A stretch of 40,454 nucleotides of DNA from CAZXCG01 sp964639205. Its GTDB lineage: Bacteria; Bacillota; Clostridia; Oscillospirales; Acutalibacteraceae. Below the pieces are notes generated by a model that was not told where the DNA came from, ran no database searches, and saw only the letters and a program-made list of their open reading frames with translations. Positions 1 through 7,900 of the stretch are shown one piece after another. The translations under genes were made by a program, and so were the position numbers. Location: NCBI GenBank assembly GCA_964639205.1, contig CAZXCG010000013.1, positions 1 through 40,454 of the forward strand, read 5' to 3'. The stretch's first letter is position 1. Each line of letters opens with the position of its first letter.

Positions 1-48
1 GACGGCAAAGCCGCCACTAAAAAAGTAGGTGTTCGCCCAATACACGTT

Positions 49-124
49 TGGTGGACCCGAAGGGATTCGAACCCTCGGTCTCCGCGTTGCGAACGCGGCG
101 CTTTCCCAGCTAAGCTACGAGCCC
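49..124 (-). tRNA. tRNA-Ala (anticodon CGC), CCA encoded
   Basis: Read on the minus strand this is a full 76-nt cloverleaf. The acceptor stem GGGCTCG pairs with CGGGTCC and contains the G3:U70 wobble pair that marks alanine tRNAs. The anticodon stem CCGCG/CGCGG holds the loop TTCGCAA, giving anticodon CGC (codon GCG). The T-arm contains GGTTCGAATCC, and discriminator A plus the CCA end are encoded in the DNA. It is the last gene of the minus-strand block, with its own promoter about 100 bases upstream. Confidence 0.95.
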
Positions 125-223
125 ATATAAATTATTTTTTGAGTTTTTACGGCGTTCTTCCCTTTATTCGGGGAGATTACGCCCGGCGTAAATTTCGGTT
201 TTCCGATTTCCTCCGCCCTGAGT

Positions 224-252
224 ATGATAGCATATATAAGAAAAAAAGTCAA
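224..252 (-). promoter_or_regulatory. SigA-type promoter for the tRNA-Ala gene
   Basis: On the minus strand TTGACT (247-252) is followed after 17 bases by TATCAT (224-229). It lies between the coaX stop and the tRNA, so the tRNA is probably transcribed independently of coaX. The DNA between coaX and this promoter holds two short GC hairpins without a clear T-run. Confidence 0.75.
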
Positions 253-304
253 TAATATTTTGCCCGCAGGGCTTGCCGGAAGCCTAAAATAAAAGCAAAA
301 GCGA

Positions 305-1096
305 CTACTCCGAAACAGCTCTGCGGGGATTATTTTTGTTGCGGTTATACAGGATCTTTAACCCCTGAAGCAGCAGATCCTCGCGCAAAATAATACTGCG
401 CTTACAGTTGCCGACAATCATAGGCGCGTTGCCGCCGGTTGCAACAACCGTGCAATTTTTCCCGAGCTCCTCTTCGATTTTCTCTATCATTCCGTCCAAA
501 AGGCAGGCGGTGCCGAACACCACGCCCGAGCGCAGGCACTCGTCGTTATTTTTGCCTATAACATTTTTCGGCGCTTCTATTGCCACATCGGAAAGCAGGG
601 CGCTGGTTGAAGTTAGCGCGTTGAGCGAAAGACCCACGCCGGGCAACAGTGCTCCGCCGAGCATGGCTTTATTTTCGTCCAAAACCAATATGGTGGTTGC
701 CGTACCCATACCGAGTATTATGCAGGGGCAGGGGTAAAGCTCGCCCGCCGCCACAGAAGCCGCAACAATGTCGCCGCCGGTTATCGCGGGGTTGTCTATC
801 TTTATGTTAAGTCCGGTTTTTATTCCCGGACCCACCACAAGCGCGCGCGCGCCGGTAACCGATTTTACCGCCTGCTTCATGCGTCCGGTTATCTGCGGAA
901 CAACCGAGCTTATAATCGACGAATCCACCGCACCGCCGTCTATGCCGTACACTTTAAAAACCGTATAAAGCTCAACGGCAAATTCATCCGCTGTTTTTGC
1001 CCGGTCGGTCGATACAGAAAATTCCCTTATAAGCTCGTCTCCGCTGAAAATACCGAATTTAATATTTGTATTGCCTATGTCAACAACCAGAAGCAT
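305..1096 (-). CDS. coaX: Type III pantothenate kinase
   Basis: CoaX phosphorylates pantothenate in the first step of coenzyme A synthesis, in the cytoplasm. The 263-residue product has the usual family length. It opens with the phosphate-binding motif VVDIGNTNIKFG (residues 4-15, Asp6), has the second ATP-fold motif GMGTATT (about 128-134), the PGVGLSLNALTSTSALL stretch typical of CoaX, and a late ATGGNA motif. The ATG start overlaps the end of the upstream CBS gene by 17 bases, so the two are probably translationally coupled. Nothing is missing or odd. The assignment rests on motifs and length. Confidence 0.95.
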   Translation of the reverse strand: MLLVVDIGNTNIKFGIFSGDELIREFSVSTDRAKTADEFAVELYTVFKVYGIDGGAVDSSIISSVVPQITGRMKQAVKSVTGARALVVGPGIKTGLNIKIDNPAITGGDIVAASVAAGELYPCPCIILGMGTATTILVLDENKAMLGGALLPGVGLSLNALTSTSALLSDVAIEAPKNVIGKNNDECLRSGVVFGTACLLDGMIEKIEEELGKNCTVVATGGNAPMIVGNCKRSIILREDLLLQGLKILYNRNKNNPRRAVSE

Positions 1097-1949
1097 TTTG
1101 CTCTTTCTCCGTTTTTTCTATGAGTATTTTTGAAATCCGCCGCTCCTCCGTTTCTGTTACGGTAAGAGAAATATCGCCTATAATTATTTTCGGGTTCTCG
1201 CCGTTTTTCGGGATAGTCCCAAGCTGTTCGAGCACAAAGCCGGCTATGGTGTCGCTTTCGCTTTCCGGCAGCTTGACCTTAATCAGCTCCTCAACGTCGG
1301 AGATTGTCATCGAACCGTCTACGGTGAATTTATTTTCCGCAAGCTTCCGATAGTCTTCCTCCTCGTGGTCGTATTCATCCTGAATGCTGCCCAAAATATC
1401 CTCTATCAAATCCTCAAGAGTAACAAGACCCTCGGTTCCGCCGTATTCGTCAACAACAATTGCAAGCTGAATTTTTTTCTTTGTCATTTCCGAAAAGAGC
1501 TGGGCGCAGTTCTTTGTGCGCGGAACAAACAGAACCGGGCGTATTATGTGATTAAGGCGGAAATCCTCGGGAACCTCGGCGCAGACATAGCGCAGAAGAT
1601 CCTTTACGTAAAGAACGCCGATTATATTGTCAACATCGTCGTGAAAAACCGGTATGCGCGAATATCCGCTTTCAATCGCGGCCTTTACCACCTGCTGCAG
1701 CGGGAGCGTCTCGTCAAGAGCCAGCATTTCCGTGCGGTGGGTCATTATCTCTCCGACGCAGGTATCGTCAAAATCAAATATGTTTTCAATAATGCTTTTG
1801 GTGCGATCCTCAATATAGCCCATCTCCTGCCCTTCTTCCACAAGAGACAGAATTTCGTCCTCTGTTTCCTGCCGGACAGTCTTGGAAGGTTTTGAGCCGA
1901 AGAGCTTTTCAATAAAAGATTTGTGTTTGCCTCCGGAGTCATCGGACAT
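1080..1949 (-). CDS. CBS-pair / CorC_HlyC domain protein (CorC/TlyC family)
   Basis: A 289-residue protein of the CorC/TlyC (hemolysin-like) family, often linked to magnesium or cobalt homeostasis, although biochemical roles vary. Residues about 65-190 form a CBS pair, marked by IMTHRTEMLALDE and by IVVDEYGGTEGLVTLEDLIE, the signature of this family. Residues about 205-280 match the CorC_HlyC C-terminal domain (GFVLEQLGTIP). There is no N-terminal DUF21 membrane domain, so this is the short soluble form, as in CorC. Its ATG overlaps the fumarase beta stop by one base (TAATG) and its end overlaps coaX, placing it in the same transcript. The transport or regulatory role is inferred from the family only. 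Confidence 0.9.
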   Translation of the reverse strand: MSDDSGGKHKSFIEKLFGSKPSKTVRQETEDEILSLVEEGQEMGYIEDRTKSIIENIFDFDDTCVGEIMTHRTEMLALDETLPLQQVVKAAIESGYSRIPVFHDDVDNIIGVLYVKDLLRYVCAEVPEDFRLNHIIRPVLFVPRTKNCAQLFSEMTKKKIQLAIVVDEYGGTEGLVTLEDLIEDILGSIQDEYDHEEEDYRKLAENKFTVDGSMTISDVEELIKVKLPESESDTIAGFVLEQLGTIPKNGENPKIIIGDISLTVTETEERRISKILIEKTEKEQNASGC

Positions 1950-2527
1950 TAAGGCTTCATCCTTTCGGTTGCTGTAGCGGTTTTAACCCTGTATTTGGGC
2001 GGCTCCGATTCGTATATATTGTTGCCTCGGCTGTCTATCGCCGTAATACAGGGAAAATCCTCAATTTCGTAGCGGCGCACCGCCTCGGTGCCGAGATCCT
2101 CATAACAGATAATCCGCTCGCTTTTTATGCTTTTGGCAATAAGCGCGGCAGCTCCGCCGATGGCGGCAAAATACACTGCGCCGTTGCGGATTATCGCGTC
2201 GACGACCTCCCTGCTTCTTGCTCCCTTGCCTATCATTCCCGCAAGACCGAGGTCGAGCAAAGCGGGAGTGTATTTGTCCATACGGTAGCTTGAGGTAGGG
2301 CCGGCGGGACCCACGGCGTGGGGCGGCTTTGCGGGCGCCGGACCCACGTAATAAATTATTTCCCCTTTTATTTGCAGCGGAAGCGGCTTGCCGGACTGAA
2401 GGCACTCGTAAAAACGTTTATGCGCGGCGTCGCGTCCGGTGATTATCGATCCTGTAAGCAGCACGCTTTCGCCCGCGTTTAAAGCGCTTATATCCTCACG
2501 CGTAAGAGGAAGCTGTAGCTTTTTCAT
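1949..2527 (-). CDS. fumB: Class I fumarate hydratase (or L-tartrate dehydratase) beta subunit
   Basis: The C-terminal-type subunit of the two-component iron-sulfur hydro-lyase that interconverts fumarate and malate. The 192 residues carry family marks: ITGRDAAHKRFYE, YVGPAPAKP, GPTSSYRMDKYTP and KGARSREVVDAI. Length matches the separate beta subunits of anaerobic Clostridia. The alpha subunit is not next to it but about 3.1 kb upstream (5667-6518), with an ABC transporter between. The gene starts 10 bases after the transporter ATPase stop and so should be expressed with the transporter. L-tartrate dehydratase beta (TtdB) is the same family and cannot be excluded; fumarase is more likely in this setting. 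The symbol denotes the beta subunit, not E. coli FumB. Confidence 0.9.
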   Translation of the reverse strand: MKKLQLPLTREDISALNAGESVLLTGSIITGRDAAHKRFYECLQSGKPLPLQIKGEIIYYVGPAPAKPPHAVGPAGPTSSYRMDKYTPALLDLGLAGMIGKGARSREVVDAIIRNGAVYFAAIGGAAALIAKSIKSERIICYEDLGTEAVRRYEIEDFPCITAIDSRGNNIYESEPPKYRVKTATATERMKP

Positions 2528-2537
2528 TGTTTATTCC

Positions 2538-3332
2538 CTATGCCTGAAGAAGCGTTCGGTCGCTGAGAAGCTCGCCGCTAAGCTCGGAGAATTTCTGTAT
2601 AAGTCCGTCTACCGTAAGGCGGGCTTTCTCCTCGCCCGAAACATCGAACACTATATGCCCGTCGTTCATCATTATCAACCGGTTGCCGTAGGCAATCGCG
2701 TCCTTCATATTGTGAGTTATCATCATTGTAGTGATGTTTTCGCTTTTCACCAGCTTGTCGGTGAGTGAAAGCACCTTTGCCGCCGTCTGCGGATCAAGCG
2801 CGGCCGTATGCTCGTCGAGCATAAGCAGCTGCGGGTGCTGCAGCGTTGCCATAAGCAAGGTTACCGCCTGCCTCTGCCCGCCGGAAAGCAGCCCCACCTT
2901 TGCCGTGAGCCTGTCCTCCAGCCCAAGGTCAAGCGACGAAAGCAGCTCCTTATAATGAGCCTTTTCCTTACCTGTAATGCCAGATTTGAGCGAGCGCGGC
3001 ATTCCCTTTCTGCTTGCCAGGGCGAGGTTTTCAACCAACTGCATATCCGGCGCTGTGCCCATCATAGGATCTTGAAAAACGCGTCCGAAAAATTTAGCGC
3101 GCTTGTAGTCGGGCATTTTGGATATTTCCCTGCCGTCTATTTTTATGCTGCCGCTGTCTAAGGGGAACATACCGGTTATCAGGTTGAAAAGCGTGGATTT
3201 CCCCGCGCCGTTGCCGCCTATTACGGTGACAAAATCACCGTCGTTAAGGGTAAGGCTTACGCCGCTGAGAGCTTTTTTCTCGTTTATTGTGCCGGGATTA
3301 AAGGTTTTGCTGATGTTTATTATTTCGAACAT
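2538..3332 (-). CDS. ABC transporter ATP-binding protein (TrpZ-like)
   Basis: ATPase subunit of the importer encoded with the two upstream genes. The 264 residues hold Walker A GGNGAGKST (about 39-47), Q-loop VFQDP, signature LSGGQRQ, Walker B LLMLDEHTAALD and the switch histidine in MITHNM, so it should be catalytically competent. The start overlaps the permease stop by 13 bases. This ATPase group accompanies BPD_transp_2 permeases and ABC_sub_bind lipoproteins, the arrangement called TrpXYZ in streptococci. The transported substrate cannot be told from the sequence; tryptophan or another aromatic compound is the family precedent. Confidence 0.93.
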   Translation of the reverse strand: MFEIINISKTFNPGTINEKKALSGVSLTLNDGDFVTVIGGNGAGKSTLFNLITGMFPLDSGSIKIDGREISKMPDYKRAKFFGRVFQDPMMGTAPDMQLVENLALASRKGMPRSLKSGITGKEKAHYKELLSSLDLGLEDRLTAKVGLLSGGQRQAVTLLMATLQHPQLLMLDEHTAALDPQTAAKVLSLTDKLVKSENITTMMITHNMKDAIAYGNRLIMMNDGHIVFDVSGEEKARLTVDGLIQKFSELSGELLSDRTLLQA

Positions 3333-4264
3333 TCCGGCTCAACCCCCTTTTTGCCTTTGGCGCGCTTGCCGAAATATTTGGATTTCCAGTAGGGAATCGC
3401 GAGGAATAAGGCTACAACGCAGGCGGAGAAGAGCTTAAGGTCGCTTGTGTTCAAGCCGAGCTTAAGCACTAAGGCAATAACTATGTAGTAAACAATGCCG
3501 CCTATTACCGCCGACAGCAGCTTCAGCGCAAAATTGTTGAATATTTTTCCGAATATTATTTCGCCGATTATAACGGCGGCAAGACCTATGACTATCGCGC
3601 CGCGTCCCATATTGACGTCGGCGCTTCCGCTGAACTGCGCCAGCAAGCCGCCGGAGACGGCGACGATGCCGTTTGACAGCACAAGCCCGATGATTTTTCT
3701 GGTGTCGGTGTTTATGCCGTTTGCGCGTGCCATTGTAGGGTTGCTGCCGGTAGCGCGTATCGAGTGACCGAGCTCGGTGCCAAAGAACCAATACAGCACA
3801 GCTATTATGACCGCGGCGAATAATAAGCATTTTAAAATGGTTATTCCGATTTGGTCGGTTCTGGAAGACACTATAAGGTCAAAGTTGCGCCAGCTTATGG
3901 TGGTGTTGGCTTTGCCGCCCATAATGCGCAGATTTATGGAATACAGCGCAAGCTGAGTGAGTATGCCCGCAAGTATGGCGGGTATGCCGAACTTTGTATG
4001 AAGCAGCCCGGTTGCAAGCCCCGCAAGGCAGCCGGCGGCAAACGCGGCGGCAAGAGCCAGATAAATGTTAACGCCGTGTACCGTGGTCAGTATGACGAGT
4101 ATGGCGCCGCCGGTGCCGAGCGATCCGTCAACGGTGAGGTCGGCAAGGTCGAGTATCTTGTATGTGATATAAACTCCGACAGCCATAATGCCCCAAATTA
4201 TGCCCTGAGCAATGGGCGAGGGCAGCGACTGTAAAAACGTCAGTACGGATTCTAAAAACTGCAT
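3320..4264 (-). CDS. ABC transporter permease, BPD_transp_2 family (TrpY-like)
   Basis: A very hydrophobic protein of 314 residues with about eight to nine membrane segments, in the family of branched-chain amino acid/TrpY-type permeases. Family-like stretches are YKILDLADLTVDGSLGTGG near the N-terminus and SIRATGSNPTMARANGI in the central cytoplasmic loop. The ATG at 4264 was chosen because GGGAG lies 7 bases upstream; a TTG at 4306 would extend the frame back through a hairpin and has no ribosome-binding site. Translation is coupled to the ATPase gene by overlap. The gene lies about 240 bases behind the binding-protein gene, with a repeat element and two hairpins between, so it may be expressed at a lower level. 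Confidence 0.92.
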   Translation of the reverse strand: MQFLESVLTFLQSLPSPIAQGIIWGIMAVGVYITYKILDLADLTVDGSLGTGGAILVILTTVHGVNIYLALAAAFAAGCLAGLATGLLHTKFGIPAILAGILTQLALYSINLRIMGGKANTTISWRNFDLIVSSRTDQIGITILKCLLFAAVIIAVLYWFFGTELGHSIRATGSNPTMARANGINTDTRKIIGLVLSNGIVAVSGGLLAQFSGSADVNMGRGAIVIGLAAVIIGEIIFGKIFNNFALKLLSAVIGGIVYYIVIALVLKLGLNTSDLKLFSACVVALFLAIPYWKSKYFGKRAKGKKGVEPECSK

Positions 4265-4285
4265 AAGAAAACTCCCATAAAAATG

Positions 4286-4319
4286 AAAAGCGGTAAAATT
4301 AAGCAAAATTACCGCTTTT
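4286..4319 (-). terminator. Intercistronic hairpin, possible partial terminator/attenuator
   Basis: AAAAGCGGTAA (4286-4296) pairs with TTACCGCTTTT (4309-4319), an 11-bp stem with a 12-base loop, T-rich on both outer arms. It lies 21 bases ahead of the permease start, inside the transporter operon. It could act as a partial terminator that sets binding protein above permease and ATPase, or as a bidirectional terminator. Confidence 0.5.
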
Positions 4320-4348
4320 TATGAATTCTAAATCGGAGCAGCGCCCGG

Positions 4349-4467
4349 TTTCAATAAGGGGCTTTGCCCCGTCATTCAACATGGCAAAGGGCAGCGTCAG
4401 CTGCCTGAGGAATCAATGGGGTTTGTACCCCCACCGGTTCCGAACACGTCCCCCGCCGCCTTAGAGG
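4349..4467 (+). repeat. Multi-hairpin intergenic repeat, copy A
   Basis: One of three larger copies of an element seen also at 23205-23482 and, inverted, at 34171-34290. Shared blocks in order: TTCAATAAGGGGCTTTGCCCC, GTCATTCA, GGCAGCGTCAGCTGCC, a G-run/C-run pair around TTGTA, CGGTTCCGAA, and CCCGCCGCCTTA. Three blocks are self-complementary, so the RNA would fold into successive hairpins. No ORF is present. This copy lies between two genes of one operon. Confidence 0.8.
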
Positions 4468-4477
4468 CGGGGGACGT
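4446..4477 (-). terminator. GC-rich hairpin after the binding-protein gene
   Basis: ACGTCCCCCGCC (4446-4457) pairs perfectly with GGCGGGGGACGT (4466-4477) around an 8-base loop. It follows the binding-protein stop by 26 bases on the minus strand but lacks a T-run there, so it is better seen as a 3'-end-stabilising or processing hairpin than as a full terminator. It overlaps the end of repeat copy A. Confidence 0.5.
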
Positions 4478-4503
4478 CTTTGCCTAAGTTATATTTGCAC
4501 GGA

Positions 4504-5463
4504 TCAGTCTTCCGAAATAGCCTCGTAATCAGACGGTACTGTTATGCCGAGATTAGCGGCACGGCTCGCCATGTATTGCTTTGTGATGTCCGGGGCGTAC
4601 TCTATTTCCATATCTGCGGGATCTGCGCCGTTTACAAGTATTTCGTAAGCCATTTCTCCGGCTCTGTAGCCGATGTCATAATAGCTTATGGAAAGCGTGG
4701 CGACGCCGCAGCCCTTGCATATGCCGGACTCACCCGCGATTACCGGGATTTTGGCAGGCTCGAGTATGTTGTTTATTGCCTCCGCGTTGGAAGCGGCGGT
4801 ATTGTCGGTCGGAACAAACACCGCGTCGCAGCCGTCGTTTACTATCTGCTGAGTAACCGCGGAAACATCGTTTGTATCGACAAAGGCATATTCTTTAACG
4901 GATATGCCGAGCTCGGCGAGCTCTTCGGTCATAACATTGGACTGGTATTTTGAGTTTTTCTCCGCCGAGCAGAAGAGGATGCCGACGTTTTCGGCGTCCG
5001 GTACAAGCTCTTTAAGCATAGCTGCCTGTTCGGAAAGAGGAGCCAGATCCGAGGTGCCGGTTACGTTAAAGCCGGTTTTGCCGGTCCATTCGTCGATTCC
5101 GAGCGCGGTTGCATAGTCGGTTATAGAGGTAGCGACTATCGGTATTGTGTCGGTAGCCTGCGAAGCCGCGGCGAGCGCGTCCGTTGCGTTTGCCATTATA
5201 AGGTCAACGTCGTTTGCAACGAACTGGGAAACAATCGTTGTGCAGTTTGTAGCCTCGCCGGAGGCGTTCTGCTCGTCAAAGGTAACCTTATCGCCGAGCT
5301 TTTCGGTCAACGCGTCCTTAAAGCCCTGAGTCGCCAGGTCTAACGCTTCGTGCTGAACCTGCTGACAAATGCCGATGGTGTATGTGTCCGTCTCGGATTC
5401 GCCGCAAGCAGTCAGCGCCAGCAGAATGAAAACCACCATTAAAGCCGATAAAAATCTTTTCAT
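4504..5463 (-). CDS. ABC_sub_bind (TrpX-like) substrate-binding lipoprotein
   Basis: Extracytoplasmic binding protein of the transporter. The first 20 residues form a lipoprotein signal with lipobox LTAC; the lipidated Cys would be anchored in the membrane. The remaining approximately 300 residues have the two-lobed periplasmic-binding fold of the ABC_sub_bind family (YTIGICQQVQHEALD, DLIMANATDAL, PIVATSITDY, VFVPTDNTAASN). The ATG at 5463 is preferred: AAGGTGG lies 7 bases upstream. A GTG at 5475 would start inside that site. It is the first gene after its own promoter. Ligand unknown; family precedent is tryptophan or other small amino acids. Confidence 0.92.
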   Translation of the reverse strand: MKRFLSALMVVFILLALTACGESETDTYTIGICQQVQHEALDLATQGFKDALTEKLGDKVTFDEQNASGEATNCTTIVSQFVANDVDLIMANATDALAAASQATDTIPIVATSITDYATALGIDEWTGKTGFNVTGTSDLAPLSEQAAMLKELVPDAENVGILFCSAEKNSKYQSNVMTEELAELGISVKEYAFVDTNDVSAVTQQIVNDGCDAVFVPTDNTAASNAEAINNILEPAKIPVIAGESGICKGCGVATLSISYYDIGYRAGEMAYEILVNGADPADMEIEYAPDITKQYMASRAANLGITVPSDYEAISED

Positions 5464-5557
5464 TTTTGATTCCACCTTGCTAAATATTTTTTAACGTTCT
5501 ACCTATATCCGGCAGAAATTTTACATCTTTGCCGCAATAAGTAAAAATTACAGCTTC

Positions 5558-5586
5558 AATATATCACTTTAAACCGGAAAAGTCAA
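5558..5586 (-). promoter_or_regulatory. SigA-type promoter for the ABC transporter operon
   Basis: On the minus strand TTGACT (5581-5586) and TATATT (5558-5563) are 17 bases apart. The implied leader of about 90 bases before the binding-protein start shows no T-box or other riboswitch I can recognise. The promoter lies between fumarase alpha and the transporter, so the transporter, fumarase beta, CBS protein and coaX form a separate transcription unit. Confidence 0.8.
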
Positions 5587-5666
5587 CATCTTGAGCCAAA
5601 AAATGTCGCTTCTAAGCCCGAAAACCGGCTCTTCGCCGCGCTTTCGGTTCGGCGGTCTGCCGCCGC

Positions 5667-6518
5667 TTAAATTTCCGCGGTCTTGTGCCGCGCGGCGTGA
5701 CAGCATATGTTGACCGCCACCGGCATTCCGGCAATATGCGTGGGGTAGGTTTCTATATTTACCCCGAGCGCGGTTGTCCTGCCGCCCAAGCCCGCAGGTC
5801 CGTAGCCCATTTTATTAATAGCGAGCAAGAGCTCGTTCTCCATTTCCGCATACCGCGGATCCGGATTGCTCGAATTGACGCTCCTGAAGGTAGCCTTTTT
5901 GGCGAGCAGCGCCGCCTTTTCAAACGTGCCGCCTATCCCCACGCCTACCACTATAGGCGGGCACGGGTTGGGTCCGGCGTGTTCTACCGTATCCAGAACA
6001 AATTGCTTTACTCCCTGCGCTCCGGCGGACGGGGTAAGCATTTTAATGCCCGACATATTTTCGCTGCCGAAGCCCTTCCCTCCCGCGAGAATGCGTATTT
6101 TGTCGCCGGGGACAATTTCGGTGTGGATAATCGGCGGAGTGTTGTTTTTGGTATTTATTCTGTCAAAAACCGGGTCGCTTACAATACTTTTGCGCAAATA
6201 CCCCTCGTCATAGGCGTCCGCAACTCCCTGCTCGACCGCCTGTAAAAAGCTTCCGTTTGTAACCGCTACCTTATCGCCGTATTCCACAAACAGCACTGCC
6301 ATTCCGGTGTCCTGACATATGGGGATCTCCTCCTCGGCGGCTATGCGGTTGTTTTGCAGAAGCTGCTCCAAAACCGAGCGCCCGACCTTTGAGCTCTCCG
6401 TTTCTTTTGCCTGTTCAAGCGCGCGGGTTATATCCTCGCCTATATAATAGTTGCAGTCAATAAACAGCTTTTTTACCGTACTGCGAATAGTCCGTGCGTC
6501 AATTGCTCTTACCTGCAT
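5667..6518 (-). CDS. fumA: Class I fumarate hydratase (or L-tartrate dehydratase) alpha subunit
   Basis: Catalytic iron-sulfur subunit of the two-component hydro-lyase (fumarate/malate). The 283 residues include the three cysteine sites expected to hold the 4Fe-4S cluster: PICQDTG (Cys68), NPCPP (Cys186) and NICCHAARH (Cys272/273). GKGFGSENMS and GVGIGGTFEKA are also typical. The start lies 2 bases after the upstream BY-kinase stop, with its ribosome-binding site (GAGAGG) inside that gene, so it is probably read from the exopolysaccharide operon. The beta subunit lies about 3.1 kb downstream, beyond the transporter. Tartrate dehydratase alpha is the alternative. The symbol denotes the alpha subunit, not E. 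coli FumA. Confidence 0.93.
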   Translation of the reverse strand: MQVRAIDARTIRSTVKKLFIDCNYYIGEDITRALEQAKETESSKVGRSVLEQLLQNNRIAAEEEIPICQDTGMAVLFVEYGDKVAVTNGSFLQAVEQGVADAYDEGYLRKSIVSDPVFDRINTKNNTPPIIHTEIVPGDKIRILAGGKGFGSENMSGIKMLTPSAGAQGVKQFVLDTVEHAGPNPCPPIVVGVGIGGTFEKAALLAKKATFRSVNSSNPDPRYAEMENELLLAINKMGYGPAGLGGRTTALGVNIETYPTHIAGMPVAVNICCHAARHKTAEI

Positions 6519-6520
6519 TT

Positions 6521-7900
6521 TTATCCTCTCGTTTTTTGGGGAGCGGGCGTCTTTCCCCTTCCGGAAACCTTTGCCGCCTTGTTAAACACGCTTCCGATAA
6601 TTTTTATCCCGGAAGCTTTAAAGCTTTCCGCGCTCTCTTTAATTTCGGCAACACTCGCCCCTTCGCGGCTTGTTACAAGCAGCAGCGCGTCCGCCGTTAT
6701 GGCAATCGCCCTCGCGTCCGAAACATCGGCGCACGGAGGCGCGTCTATAATTACCGCGTCGTACTCCGATTTCAGCTCGTTCAAAAGGATTTTCATGTTG
6801 TCCGAACATATAAGCTCGCCCGCAAAATTTGACCTTGCCGCGCATATAACGTCCGGTCCGCCGGGCTCAAGGGTGCAAACGGCGCTTTTCCAGTCAACCT
6901 TTCCGTCGAGTACTTCGTTAAGGGTAAAGGGCGGCTTATCTATTTTGCAAAGGCGTGAAACCGCCGGGCGGCGCAGGTCGCAGTCAATCAAAATAACCCT
7001 TGAAAGCTTTGATTGAAGCGAAAAAGCAATGTTTGCGGCCACAGTTGAGCCGCCCTCCCCCTCGCGCGCGGCGGTAACTATGACGGATTTCAGCCCGCCC
7101 GAGCGTATCGCCCTTAAAACGGCGTTGCGGGTGTAAAACACAGACTCCTGAAATTTCGGCGGCGCGTTCGGTCCCACAAGGGAATAGGGAGCGTTTTTGG
7201 CGTTTGCCCCGCCTTTTTCTTTTATTATTGTGCCGATAAGCGGAATATTGACCTTTTCTTCCACTTCCTCGGGGCGCTGCAAGCCCGAATAAGACAGCGT
7301 GAACAGCGTAAGCACGCAAAAATCGGCAATCAGCCCCAATAATAACCCTATGCCGGTAAATTTGACGCTGCGCAGAAAGCCTCCCTCCGTTTTGGAAACG
7401 GACGGCGCGTTGACCTCGTTAAGCTGTAAATTGCTTATAACGTACTTGGTTACAAGCGAATAATTGTCTATTATAGATTGAAGCACGGCGCTCGCCGAAT
7501 CGGCGTCGGCGGCGGTCACGTTAAGGGTGAACATATTTGTGTCTTCAATAAAATTGATGCCGACCGCCGCGTCAACCGAGTCTACGCCGAGATCCTGCGC
7601 GACAACGCTCATCATGGCGCTGCCGGTCAGAACCGAGGGGAAGGTGTCGGCAAGCTGCTGGGCGGTGCTTGCGCTGTAATAAGACACGTCTGTAGCATAA
7701 TATTTAGCCGTTATGGAGAGCGTCGCGCTTGCGGTATAGCCGGAGCTGTTTGAAATTGCGGAATAACCGAATCCCAACACGCCGCCCGCGCACACCAGCA
7801 CAAGCATTAAAGCCAAAAAACGCTTAAAGCCCGCAAGGTAGGAGTAAAATATATCCTTAAGCGGAATTTCCTGAGCTGCGGCCGCGCCGTTACTTTGCAT
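6521..7900 (-). CDS. Wzz/CpsD-type fusion, degenerate BY-kinase (probable pseudokinase)
   Basis: A 459-residue fusion of a Wzz-like chain-length domain and a bacterial tyrosine-kinase domain, the type that controls capsule or exopolysaccharide export. Membrane segments at about 28-50 and 180-205 flank an external domain; the kinase domain starts near 250. Walker A' (LIDCDLRRP, 304-312) and Walker B (VIIDAPP, 393-399) are intact, but Walker A reads GEGGST: the invariant lysine is Gly284 (codon at 7049-7051). The tail after residue 440 has no tyrosine. It probably binds nucleotide poorly or acts only as a partner of the adjacent paralogue. Its start overlaps that gene by 11 bases and has a strong AAAGGAGGG site. 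Confidence 0.88.
   Translation of the reverse strand: MQSNGAAAAQEIPLKDIFYSYLAGFKRFLALMLVLVCAGGVLGFGYSAISNSSGYTASATLSITAKYYATDVSYYSASTAQQLADTFPSVLTGSAMMSVVAQDLGVDSVDAAVGINFIEDTNMFTLNVTAADADSASAVLQSIIDNYSLVTKYVISNLQLNEVNAPSVSKTEGGFLRSVKFTGIGLLLGLIADFCVLTLFTLSYSGLQRPEEVEEKVNIPLIGTIIKEKGGANAKNAPYSLVGPNAPPKFQESVFYTRNAVLRAIRSGGLKSVIVTAAREGEGGSTVAANIAFSLQSKLSRVILIDCDLRRPAVSRLCKIDKPPFTLNEVLDGKVDWKSAVCTLEPGGPDVICAARSNFAGELICSDNMKILLNELKSEYDAVIIDAPPCADVSDARAIAITADALLLVTSREGASVAEIKESAESFKASGIKIIGSVFNKAAKVSGRGKTPAPQKTRG

Noticed and set aside
1..48. A second tRNA at the window start
   Set aside because: The 48 bases do not form a cloverleaf end or contain a T-loop sequence.
4265..4306. Upstream TTG start for the permease
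   Set aside because: Would place the start within a hairpin and encode a non-family leader; GGGAG marks the ATG at 4264.
5464..5557. T-box leader in front of the TrpX-like operon
   Set aside because: The leader is only about 90 bases and lacks the conserved T-box sequence and terminator; only a small GTAATTTTTAC hairpin is seen.
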